A DNA stretch of 5,928 nt from an uncultured Pseudomonadota bacterium (GTDB lineage Bacteria; Pseudomonadota; Gammaproteobacteria; Burkholderiales; SCOH01): contig CALMFQ010000368.1 of NCBI GenBank assembly GCA_937863215.1, forward strand, positions 1 through 5,928, given 5' to 3'. The notes beneath the pieces were generated by a model that was given only the letters and a program-made list of their open reading frames with translations, had not been told where the DNA came from and ran no database searches. This document shows, one piece after another, positions 1-5,794 of the stretch. The translations under genes were made by a program, and so were the position numbers. How positions within the stretch are numbered: position 1 is the stretch's first letter; every line of letters begins with the position of its first letter.

Positions 1-399
1 CGCGACCGGCTGATTGTGCTGGCGCGTGCCGGCCACCCGGCGATCAACGGCGGGCTGGATTTGCCCACCTATCTGGCGCAAGCCCATGTATTGGTATCGT
101 CACGCCGCAAGGGCATGGGTCTGGAAGATTTTGAACTGAACCGGGAAGGCTACCGGCGCTCGATCGGCCTGCGCTGCCAGCATTATTTCGCCGCCTGCCG
201 CGTGGTCAGCGAAACCGATCTGCTGTTGACCATGCCGGAGCAATACGCGCGTATTGCCAACGCCCAGTTCGGCAACGTGATCCATGATTTTCCGGCGCAG
301 ACGCAGCCGCTGGATGCCCACCTCTACTGGCACGCCAGCGCCGACGACAACCCGGCCAACCGCTGGCTGCGCGAACAGTTTGCCAGCCTGATTCAGTAA
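1..399 (+). CDS. LysR-family transcriptional regulator, C-terminal part (5' end outside window)
   Basis: An open frame enters from the left edge with no start and ends at TAA 397-399, giving 132 visible residues. They match the second half of a LysR-type effector-binding domain (periplasmic-binding-protein fold). The segment beginning RDRLIVLARAGHP and the later VVSETDLLLTMPEQYAR resemble the beta-strand/helix core of that domain, where 'tDll..lP' is a recurring pattern. The end, LYWHASADDNPANRWLREQF, is the typical closing motif (W-H....D-P...W-L-R) of many LysR proteins. The N-terminal winged helix-turn-helix DNA-binding domain, usually about 60 residues at the start of a roughly 300-residue protein, is not in the window. 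Target genes and inducer cannot be told from this fragment. The gene converges on the histidine kinase, with 7 bp between stops, so the two are not co-transcribed. Family assignment is firm; no specific member is recognised. Confidence 0.85.
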   Translation, partial: RDRLIVLARAGHPAINGGLDLPTYLAQAHVLVSSRRKGMGLEDFELNREGYRRSIGLRCQHYFAACRVVSETDLLLTMPEQYARIANAQFGNVIHDFPAQTQPLDAHLYWHASADDNPANRWLREQFASLIQ

Positions 400-414
400 C
401 GGCGCATCAGGCTG
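384..414. repeat. Perfect 9-bp inverted repeat spanning the two convergent stop codons
   Basis: CAGCCTGAT (384-392) and ATCAGGCTG (406-414) are exact reverse complements separated by 13 nt. The LysR stop codon (397-399) lies in the loop and the kinase stop codon (407-409 on the minus strand) lies in one arm. Transcripts from either gene could fold the same hairpin at their 3' end. Neither side is followed by a T-tract, so it does not look like a standard intrinsic terminator. It could still stabilise 3' ends or limit read-through between convergent genes, which is inference. Confidence 0.5.
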
Positions 415-2920
415 CCGACGTTACGGCGGATGACGGTTTCTCCTCTTGCCGCAACGGAATCCAGAATACAAAACAGGCACCGCCTTCGCTGCGGTTCTGC
501 GCCCAGATGTGGCCACCGTGCTGACGAATGATTTCGCGCGAGATCGGCAGCCCGAGGCCGGTGCCGCCGCTGCCGGAAACATTCTTGCTGCTCTGGATGA
601 ACTTGTCGAAAATCGCCTCCAGCTCGTGCTGCGGAATGCCGCCGCCTTCATCGCAGACGCTGATCTGCAGGCCCGGTACCGGTTCGTCGCGCTGCGCCAC
701 CGAGACAATGATCCGGCCGCCTTCCGGGGTAAACTTGATCGCATTCGACAGCAGATTGCGCATCACCTGGCCCATGCGCAAGCTGTCGAATTCCGCCTCC
801 GTTGCGCACTCCGGGGTTTCGATCTGCAATTGCAGATCGCGCCGACGGATCAGCTCGGCCAATTCGCGCACGGTTTCGCCCAGCACCGGCCACAAGTCCT
901 GGGCAGCAAAGCTGTACACCATCTTGCCCGACTCCAGCTTGGTGATGTCGAGCAGATCGTTGACCAGCGCCAACAGACGTTCGCCGGCGTCGATGATGTT
1001 GCCGAAATAGCGGCGCAGCTTCTCCGGCGGCCCGGATTCGACTTTTTCCACCCCCAGCTTGGCAAAGCTGAGAATCGCATGCATCGGCGTGCGCAACTCG
1101 TGCGACATGTTCGACAGAAACTGGGTTTTCGCCAGATTGGCAGCATCGGCCTGATCCTTGGCCGCCTGCAAATCGGCAGTCTGCGCCTTGACGCGCTCTT
1201 CCAGCTGGTCGCGCGCGCGTATCAGTGCGATTTCGGCGGTCTTGCGGTCGGTGATGTCGCGCGCCAGCCACACCACGGCCGGCACCGGTGCAGCCAGCGG
1301 TGGCAGCGGTGCCACATGGCCTTCGAACCAGTGCATCGCGCCATCGACACTGAGCGGGTATTCGTAGATCTGGATTTCGCCGGTATCCAGACAACGGCGG
1401 ATCACATCCAGGCTATCGCCCACCAGCTCGCGCGGCAGCAGCTCCTGCACATAACGCCCGGTCGGCGTGCGGTGATGGTACAACTCGCGATTGCCGAACG
1501 CATCCAGCACCACGCCATCTTGTGCAACGACGAAAATCGGATCCGGCACCGCCTGGCTGATGGCGTGCAGGCGCGCCTCGTTGGAGCGAACCTTGAGCAC
1601 TTCGCGCGACAGATCTTGCGATGACTGCAATAACTGGGCGTCGCGGTCGCCCACTGCCTTGACCATCGCATTGAACGATTTGGCCAGTGCGCCGAGTTCG
1701 TCGTCGCGCCGCGACTGCAGCTCCACCGCAGTATCGCCGCGGCGCAGACGGTCGGTCGCCAGGATCAGCTCACCGATCGGACGCGACACATAGCGGCGCA
1801 GCACCAGGAACACCAGCACCAGCTCCACCACCAGCGATATCGCGCCGAGCAGCAGGATGTGCTTGGCGCCATCGAACGCAGCGGCTTCGATCAGGACGGA
1901 CGGATAGACATTGATGAACAGCCAGTTGGGGCCACGGATGCGGGTTACGCCGAGATAGTATTCACTGTCTTCGGTAGCGGTGACCGCTGGCGTGCCTTTG
2001 GCTGCCAGCGCCTTGGCGACGATTTCCTGCAGTTGCCGGTCGCCCAGCACCTCCGGCTTGAGATTGCCGCCTGCCGCCATGATCTTGTCCATCAGGCGCG
2101 GGTGTGCGATCAGCTCGCCATCTTCACGCACGATGATGTTGTAGGTGCCGGAAATCTGCTGATTGGCGGTACGGCGCAACAAGTCATCGACGACGATATC
2201 GTGACCGCAGGAAATCACCCAGCGGCCCTCGTAATCGCCGGGAGTCACGTGCGAGACCATCCATTTCTTCGCCCCTTCGTCGAGATAGACGCTGGTCCAG
2301 AACGGCTTGCGCTGCGGATTCTTGGCGCGGCTGGAACGCCACACCGTTTCGTAGGTGTAGATGTCGGTATCGGGGCGCGCCTCGGCGCTCCAGTCGGCAA
2401 ACGGGGCGAAATTGATCGACAGCTGCTCCGGCATGTTCATGAAGCTGTCGAGAAAGCGGTTGGTCGTCAGCCGCCCCCATTCCGACAGCAACTGGTAGCC
2501 GATCACCACGCGCCGCTGCAGGTCCGGTGTCATCGGCACATCGTGGCGCACGAATGCCGTGGCCCGGTTGCGATAATCGTTCAGCTCCGGCCGCACGCGC
2601 CACAGGCCGTCGGCGCCGCGGGCAAAAATACGGTTGAACTCGGCACTGAAATCCTGGCCTTGCGTAGCGGCGTAGCGCTTGAGGAATTCGCCGGTCAGCA
2701 TGCCGGTCTGGGTTTCGGCCAGCAGGAATTGCTGGCTTTCCAGCTCGCCGCGCTGCGCAACGTAGTCCCGCAGCGAGGCCAGCGCCGTCTGCTTCAGGTT
2801 GTGATAGAGAAATCCGTACGCCAGCAGGGTGGTGGCAATCACCACCAGTGCAATGCGCAACCCCATCTGCGACAGCGCGCGACTGGCAATGGAGCGTGGA
2901 CCTGTGAAGAGAGAGTTCAT
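407..2920 (-). CDS. Membrane sensor histidine kinase (dCache-like sensor, HAMP, PAS, HisKA, HATPase_c)
   Basis: An inner-membrane sensor kinase expected to autophosphorylate on histidine and pass phosphate to a response regulator. Numbering from ATG 2920 (837 aa): TM1 about 20-40; an extracytoplasmic domain 41-354 resembling double Cache ligand-binding folds (strand pattern around YNIIVREDGELIAHP); TM2 about 355-374; HAMP about 375-428; PAS about 449-560 ending WLARDITDRK; a charged coiled-coil linker 560-598; HisKA with SHELRTP, where phospho-acceptor His607 is encoded at 1100-1102; HATPase_c about 713-824 with N-box NLLSN (722-726), G1 DEGGGI (757-762), F-box FDKF and G2 GTGLGL (786-791). 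All catalytic motifs are intact. There is no receiver domain, so it is a classical rather than hybrid kinase. An in-frame TTG at 2956 would add 12 residues. ATG 2920 is preferred as a standard codon, though neither start has a clear Shine-Dalgarno. Signal and partner are unknown. Confidence 0.92.
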   Translation of the reverse strand: MNSLFTGPRSIASRALSQMGLRIALVVIATTLLAYGFLYHNLKQTALASLRDYVAQRGELESQQFLLAETQTGMLTGEFLKRYAATQGQDFSAEFNRIFARGADGLWRVRPELNDYRNRATAFVRHDVPMTPDLQRRVVIGYQLLSEWGRLTTNRFLDSFMNMPEQLSINFAPFADWSAEARPDTDIYTYETVWRSSRAKNPQRKPFWTSVYLDEGAKKWMVSHVTPGDYEGRWVISCGHDIVVDDLLRRTANQQISGTYNIIVREDGELIAHPRLMDKIMAAGGNLKPEVLGDRQLQEIVAKALAAKGTPAVTATEDSEYYLGVTRIRGPNWLFINVYPSVLIEAAAFDGAKHILLLGAISLVVELVLVFLVLRRYVSRPIGELILATDRLRRGDTAVELQSRRDDELGALAKSFNAMVKAVGDRDAQLLQSSQDLSREVLKVRSNEARLHAISQAVPDPIFVVAQDGVVLDAFGNRELYHHRTPTGRYVQELLPRELVGDSLDVIRRCLDTGEIQIYEYPLSVDGAMHWFEGHVAPLPPLAAPVPAVVWLARDITDRKTAEIALIRARDQLEERVKAQTADLQAAKDQADAANLAKTQFLSNMSHELRTPMHAILSFAKLGVEKVESGPPEKLRRYFGNIIDAGERLLALVNDLLDITKLESGKMVYSFAAQDLWPVLGETVRELAELIRRRDLQLQIETPECATEAEFDSLRMGQVMRNLLSNAIKFTPEGGRIIVSVAQRDEPVPGLQISVCDEGGGIPQHELEAIFDKFIQSSKNVSGSGGTGLGLPISREIIRQHGGHIWAQNRSEGGACFVFWIPLRQEEKPSSAVTSAA

Positions 2921-2956
2921 GCGTGATAACCGGCTCGCGAATTCCAGAATGACCAA

Positions 2957-2972
2957 CAGCGCCCAAGCGCTG
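2957..2972 (-). repeat. Short perfect hairpin in the kinase 5' leader
   Basis: CAGCGC (2957-2962) and GCGCTG (2967-2972) are exact reverse complements around a 4-nt loop. On the kinase mRNA this 6-bp GC-rich hairpin would end directly against the alternative TTG start at 2956 and lie about 37 nt upstream of the preferred ATG. It would hinder initiation at TTG, which mildly supports the ATG. A stem this short in GC-rich DNA can occur by chance. Confidence 0.3.
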
Positions 2973-2995
2973 CCTCGGCGGCTGCGCCAGCTTGC

Positions 2996-3025
2996 TTTAT
3001 AGGCTCAAACCGCCCTCATGACCAA
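2996..3025 (-). promoter_or_regulatory. Candidate sigma70-type promoter for the histidine kinase
   Basis: Read on the minus strand, TATAAA (3001-2996) matches the -10 consensus at 5 of 6 positions. An 18-nt spacer separates it from TTGGTC (3025-3020), a weak -35 match at 3 of 6. Transcription would start near 2989, giving a leader of about 70 nt before ATG 2920. The assignment rests mainly on the -10 box and on its position between divergent genes. Confidence 0.35.
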
Positions 3026-3047
3026 TCCCGTCGATTCGGTTTACAAT
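3018..3047 (+). promoter_or_regulatory. Candidate sigma70-type promoter for purE-purK-purC
   Basis: TACAAT (3042-3047) matches the -10 consensus at 5 of 6 positions. ATGACC (3018-3023) matches the -35 at 4 of 6, with an 18-nt spacer. The predicted start, near 3054, leaves a leader of about 28 nt before the purE ATG at 3082. The in-frame ATG at 3046 falls inside this -10 box, so it could not be on the transcript if this promoter is used. A second option is TTTACA (3040-3045, 5 of 6 to the -35) with GATAAG (3064-3069, 4 of 6), which would start transcription almost at the purE ATG. No E. coli-type PurR operator was seen. Confidence 0.45.
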
Positions 3048-3064
3048 GCAGGGTTTTACAGTTG

Positions 3065-3083
3065 ATAAGTTGGCACAGCTTAT
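3065..3083. repeat. 19-bp near-palindrome covering the purE start codon
   Basis: ATAAGTTGGCACAGCTTAT has arms ATAAGTTG and CAGCTTAT around a 3-nt centre. Seven of eight arm positions are complementary in DNA, and in RNA the eighth can form a G-U pair. The right arm includes the first two bases of the purE ATG (3082-3084). It could be a dimeric repressor site just downstream of the promoter, or an mRNA hairpin that hides the start codon. No recognised operator consensus was matched. Confidence 0.4.
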
Positions 3084-3570
3084 GATTCAAGTCGGCATCG
3101 TAATGGGCAGCAACAGTGACTGGGATGTCATGCAGAACGCCGCCAAGGTGTTGCAGGATTTCGGCGTGGCATTCGAGGCCCGGGTTGTCTCCGCCCACCG
3201 CACCCCGGACCTGCTCTATGAATACGCCGAATCGGCCCGTGGGCGAGGCTTGCAGGCGATCATTGCCGGCGCCGGCGGAGCTGCGCATCTGCCGGGCATG
3301 CTGGCGGCCAAGACCACGGTGCCGGTACTGGGCGTGCCGGTGCCGTCGAAATACCTGAAAGGCCAGGATTCGCTCTACTCGATCGTGCAGATGCCGAAAG
3401 GCATTCCGGTGGCGACCTTCGCCATTGGCGAGGCCGGCGCGGCCAATGCGGCACTGTTCGCAGTCGCGATGCTGGCGAATCAGGATAGCGAACTGCGCAA
3501 CAAACTCGAGGCTTTCCGCGAGAAACAGCGCCTGACTGTACTCAACATGACCCTGCCGGAGGTGGAATGA
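3082..3570 (+). CDS. purE: N5-carboxyaminoimidazole ribonucleotide mutase (class I PurE)
   Basis: Cytoplasmic enzyme moving the carboxyl group of N5-CAIR to carbon to give CAIR in de novo purine synthesis, using the product of the next gene, PurK. The 162-residue protein has the usual bacterial class I length and signatures: VGIVMGSNSDWD at 4-15, SAHRTPD at 37-43 with the conserved catalytic-site His39, GAGGAAHLPGM at 63-73, DSLYSIVQMPKGIPV at 96-110 and GEAGAANAAL at 116-125. Start choice: ATG 3082 places the conserved VGIVMGS near the N-terminus as in homologues. An in-frame ATG at 3046 would add 12 unconserved residues and overlaps the likely -10 box. No convincing Shine-Dalgarno precedes 3082, and a palindrome covers the start codon. 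First gene of the purEKC operon; its last 4 bp overlap purK. Confidence 0.96.
   Translation: MIQVGIVMGSNSDWDVMQNAAKVLQDFGVAFEARVVSAHRTPDLLYEYAESARGRGLQAIIAGAGGAAHLPGMLAAKTTVPVLGVPVPSKYLKGQDSLYSIVQMPKGIPVATFAIGEAGAANAALFAVAMLANQDSELRNKLEAFREKQRLTVLNMTLPEVE
3558..3562 (+). promoter_or_regulatory. Ribosome binding site for purK (inside the purE 3' end)
   Basis: GGAGG lies 4 nt before ATG 3567 and 7 nt before the adjacent in-frame ATG 3570. The spacing favours 3570 as the true start, shortening PurK by one Met. The ATGA overlap with the purE stop suggests translational coupling. Confidence 0.65.
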
Positions 3571-4703
3571 TGGCGGACCATATCCTGCCCAATGCGATGC
3601 TGGGCATCCTTGGCGGCGGCCAGCTTGGCCGCATGTTCACCATGGCGGCACGGGCGATGGGTTATCGCGTCACCGTGCTCGACCCCGATCCGGACAGCCC
3701 GGCCGGCGGCCTGGCCGACGTGCACATCTGCTCCAAATACGACGATCCGGGTGCATTGCAGATGCTGGTGGACACCTGTGCCGCAATCACCACCGAATTC
3801 GAAAACGTGCCCGCCGAATCGATGCGTTTTCTGCAAAGCCGCATGCGCGTCAGCCCCTCGGCCGAATGCGTATCGATCGCGCAAGACCGCATCAAGGAAA
3901 AACGCTATATCAGCAATGCCGGCCTCGGTGTCGCGCCGTTCCTGGCGATTGAAAAAGCCGACGATCTGGCGCAGGACATGTCCGGCCACCTGCCCGGCAT
4001 CCTCAAGATTGCCCGCCTCGGCTACGACGGCAAGGGCCAGATTCGCGTCCAGACTGGCGACGAAGTCAAAGCCGCCTGGCAGCAGATGGGCAGCAAGCCA
4101 TGCGTGCTGGAAAAAATGCTCGATCTGCAAACCGAGATTTCGGTGATTGTCACCCGTAGCTCAGCCGATGAGGTCAACACCTTCCCGGTAGCGGAAAACC
4201 AGCACGAATCCGGCATTCTCGACATCAGCATCGTCCCGGCGCGCGTGCCCGAAGCGATTGCCGAACAGGCACGCCAGATGGCGCTGCAACTGGCGCAGGC
4301 GCTGGATTACATCGGCGTGCTGGCGGTAGAGTTTTTCGTTCTGCAGGACAACACCCTGCTGATCAACGAAATTGCGCCGCGCCCGCACAACAGCGGCCAC
4401 TACACCATCGATGCCTGCCTCACCAGCCAGTTCGAGCAGCAGGTGCGCGCCATGTGCGCACTGCCACCCGGCGACACACACCTGCTGAGCCCGGTGGCGA
4501 TGGTCAACCTGCTCGGCGACATCTGGCGCGACGACGAACCGGCGTGGGACAAATTGTTGTCCGAACCGCACGCCAAGCTGCACCTGTACGGCAAGAAAGA
4601 GGCGCGCATCGGCCGCAAGATGGGCCATTTCAACGTACTCGCCGACAATGCCGACAGCGCACTGCAGCAGGCGGTTGCGTTGAAAGACGCACTCAAACAG
4701 TAA
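3567..4703 (+). CDS. purK: 5-(carboxyamino)imidazole ribonucleotide synthase (PurK, ATP-grasp)
   Basis: ATP-dependent carboxylation of AIR with bicarbonate to N5-CAIR, feeding PurE. Cytoplasmic, normally a dimer. The 378-residue length is typical. The N-terminal Rossmann-like part carries GILGGGQLGRM (13-23) and the TTEFENVP segment (75-82) found across PurK proteins. The ATP-grasp part includes the QDRIKEK lysine-containing segment, the LEKMLDLQTEIS nucleotide-binding strand starting near 181, and NEIAPRPHNSGHYT (267-280), the metal/ATP-binding and family signature motif. All are intact. The start overlaps the purE stop (ATGA), with tandem ATG codons at 3567 and 3570 and a strong GGAGG upstream; either is possible and they differ by one Met. 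Having purE beside purK fits the bacterial two-step route through N5-CAIR, rather than the one-step AIR carboxylase used by animals. Confidence 0.96.
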   Translation: MMADHILPNAMLGILGGGQLGRMFTMAARAMGYRVTVLDPDPDSPAGGLADVHICSKYDDPGALQMLVDTCAAITTEFENVPAESMRFLQSRMRVSPSAECVSIAQDRIKEKRYISNAGLGVAPFLAIEKADDLAQDMSGHLPGILKIARLGYDGKGQIRVQTGDEVKAAWQQMGSKPCVLEKMLDLQTEISVIVTRSSADEVNTFPVAENQHESGILDISIVPARVPEAIAEQARQMALQLAQALDYIGVLAVEFFVLQDNTLLINEIAPRPHNSGHYTIDACLTSQFEQQVRAMCALPPGDTHLLSPVAMVNLLGDIWRDDEPAWDKLLSEPHAKLHLYGKKEARIGRKMGHFNVLADNADSALQQAVALKDALKQ

Positions 4704-4712
4704 AGCAACCGC

Positions 4713-4734
4713 GTACCCGGCAACAACCGGGTAC
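4713..4734 (+). repeat. Perfect 8-bp hairpin in the purK-purC spacer
   Basis: GTACCCGG (4713-4720) and CCGGGTAC (4727-4734) are exact reverse complements around the 6-nt loop CAACAA. It lies 9 nt after the purK stop and 13 nt before the purC ribosome binding site. The bases that follow (TGTGTC) are not a T-tract, so full termination is unlikely. A processing, mRNA-stability or partial-attenuation role is possible but inferred. Confidence 0.55.
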
Positions 4735-4747
4735 TGTGTCTGAAAGT

Positions 4748-4753
4748 AAAGGA
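4748..4753 (+). promoter_or_regulatory. Ribosome binding site for purC
   Basis: AAAGGA is followed by 6 nt and then ATG 4760. This fixes the start, because the frame stays open far upstream into purK without any conserved PurC sequence. Confidence 0.7.
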
Positions 4754-4759
4754 ACACGC

Positions 4760-5638
4760 ATGAACGGCCTGACCGAATCCAACCTGAAAAGCCTGAAGAA
4801 AATCTACGCCGGCAAAGTGCGTGACCTGTACGAAATCGACGCCCGGCGCATGCTGATGATCGCCACCGACCGCCTGTCGGCGTTCGACGTGATCCTGGCC
4901 GAACCGATTCCGGAAAAAGGCAAAATTCTCACCGCCATTTCCAACTTCTGGTTCGAACAACTGAAAGATGTGGTGCCGAACCACCTGACCGGCGACCGTG
5001 CCGAAGACCTGGTCAGCGCTGAAGATCTGCCGCAGGTGGAAGGTCGCGCGGTGGTTGCCAAGCGCCTGCAGCCGGTGCCGGTGGAAGCCATCGTGCGCGG
5101 CTACCTGGCCGGATCGGGCTGGAAGGAATACCAACAGTCCGGCACCGTATGCGGCATTGAGCTGCCGGCCGGGCTGCAGGAAGCCTCGAAGCTGGCGCAG
5201 CCGATTTTCACCCCCTCGACCAAGGCAGCAGTCGGCGATCACGACGAAAACATCTCGTTTGCACAGATGGTCGACAAAGTCGGCCGCGAACTGGCGGAAA
5301 AAGTGCGCGACACCGCCATCCGCCTGTATCAGACCGCGGCCGAGTTTGCCGCCAAGCGCGGCATCATCATCGCCGATACCAAATTCGAGTTCGGGCTGGA
5401 CCAGGATGGCACGCTGGTATTGATGGATGAGGCACTGACACCGGATTCAAGCCGTTTCTGGCCGGCTGACAGCTACCGGGAAGGCTGCAATCCGCCATCG
5501 TTCGACAAACAGTTCGTGCGCGACTGGCTGGAATCGACCGGCTGGAATAAAAACCCACCGGCGCCGGAACTTCCGGACGAAGTGGCAGTCAGAACTGCCC
5601 AGAAGTATCGCGAAGCGCTGGAACGCCTGACGCGATAG
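4760..5638 (+). CDS. purC: Phosphoribosylaminoimidazole-succinocarboxamide synthase (SAICAR synthetase, PurC)
   Basis: Joins CAIR, the PurE product, to L-aspartate with ATP hydrolysis to give SAICAR; cytoplasmic. At 292 residues it is the long form, resembling yeast Ade1 and many betaproteobacterial enzymes rather than the roughly 237-residue E. coli type. Motifs in order: YAGKVRDLYE (16-25, nucleotide-binding region), ATDRLSAFD (35-43), VEAIVRGYLAGSGWKEY (108-124, the SAICAR synthetase signature), TPSTKA (151-156), HDENIS (161-166), IADTKFEFG (204-212, second signature) and DEALTPDSSRFW (223-234). The C-terminal extension WLESTGWNKNPPAPELP is typical of the long form. ATG 4760 has a good ribosome binding site and puts the first conserved block at the usual distance from the N-terminus. 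Last gene of the operon, followed by a strong terminator. Confidence 0.96.
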   Translation: MNGLTESNLKSLKKIYAGKVRDLYEIDARRMLMIATDRLSAFDVILAEPIPEKGKILTAISNFWFEQLKDVVPNHLTGDRAEDLVSAEDLPQVEGRAVVAKRLQPVPVEAIVRGYLAGSGWKEYQQSGTVCGIELPAGLQEASKLAQPIFTPSTKAAVGDHDENISFAQMVDKVGRELAEKVRDTAIRLYQTAAEFAAKRGIIIADTKFEFGLDQDGTLVLMDEALTPDSSRFWPADSYREGCNPPSFDKQFVRDWLESTGWNKNPPAPELPDEVAVRTAQKYREALERLTR

Positions 5639-5676
5639 CTCTATTGCACTTCCCTTCTGTCTCGAAATTGACATTC

Positions 5677-5707
5677 ATACCCCGGCCAGGCGCCGGGGTA
5701 TTTTTTT
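5677..5707 (+). terminator. Rho-independent terminator of the purEKC operon
   Basis: ATACCCCGGC (5677-5686) and GCCGGGGTAT (5692-5701) form a perfect 10-bp GC-rich stem with a 5-nt loop. The right arm runs straight into seven T residues (5701-5707). It lies 38 bp after the purC stop and separates the pur operon from argA. Confidence 0.93.
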
Positions 5708-5737
5708 GTCCGGCTAGCGCCCGATGCCGCCAAACGC

Positions 5738-5765
5738 TTGTCTGGACTGCAAATCCTGCTAACCT
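5738..5765 (+). promoter_or_regulatory. Weak candidate promoter for argA
   Basis: TTGTCT (5738-5743, 4 of 6 to the -35) is followed after 16 nt by TAACCT (5760-5765, 3 of 6 to the -10), which is preceded by an extended -10 TG (5757-5758). The position between the terminator and argA implies that some promoter lies here, but this particular match is weak. No clear arginine-repressor box was recognised. Confidence 0.3.
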
Positions 5766-5794
5766 TGGCAGAATCGACCTACACCGGTTTCAGC

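Noticed and set aside
384..414. Intrinsic terminator at the convergent stops
   Set aside because: The stem is perfect but the loop is 13 nt and there is no T-tract on either strand, so it is reported only as an inverted repeat.
446..1624. 392-codon open frame on the plus strand opposite the kinase gene
   Set aside because: It is antisense to a kinase whose domains are intact, and its translation shows no family motifs, only R/H/Q/A-rich sequence typical of the reverse complement of GC-rich coding DNA.
2783..2792. Partial match (GCCGTCTG) to the Neisseria DNA uptake sequence
   Set aside because: A single 8-base match inside coding sequence, with no second copy seen and no inverted pair. It is expected by chance in GC-rich DNA.
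1859..2926. 355-codon open frame on the plus strand opposite the kinase sensor domain
   Set aside because: Also antisense to a clear coding region. Composition is that of a shadow frame, with no recognisable domain and no ribosome binding site.
2921..2956. TTG start for the kinase, 12 residues upstream
   Set aside because: Rare start codon with no Shine-Dalgarno and a hairpin directly before it. ATG 2920 is more likely but not proven.
2921..3081. Purine riboswitch or PurR operator upstream of purE
   Set aside because: The predicted leader is too short for a riboswitch aptamer, and no match to the PurR consensus was seen on either strand.
3480..4757. Minus-strand open frames across purK (216 and 198 codons)
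   Set aside because: They lie opposite a well-conserved purK and show no protein family features.
4454..4759. Upstream in-frame extension of purC into purK
   Set aside because: The frame is open but the sequence is the +1 shadow of purK. The ribosome binding site and family alignment put the start at 4760.
4400..5242. 280-codon minus-strand open frame across purK/purC
   Set aside because: A shadow of two conserved genes and the spacer between them, with no motifs.
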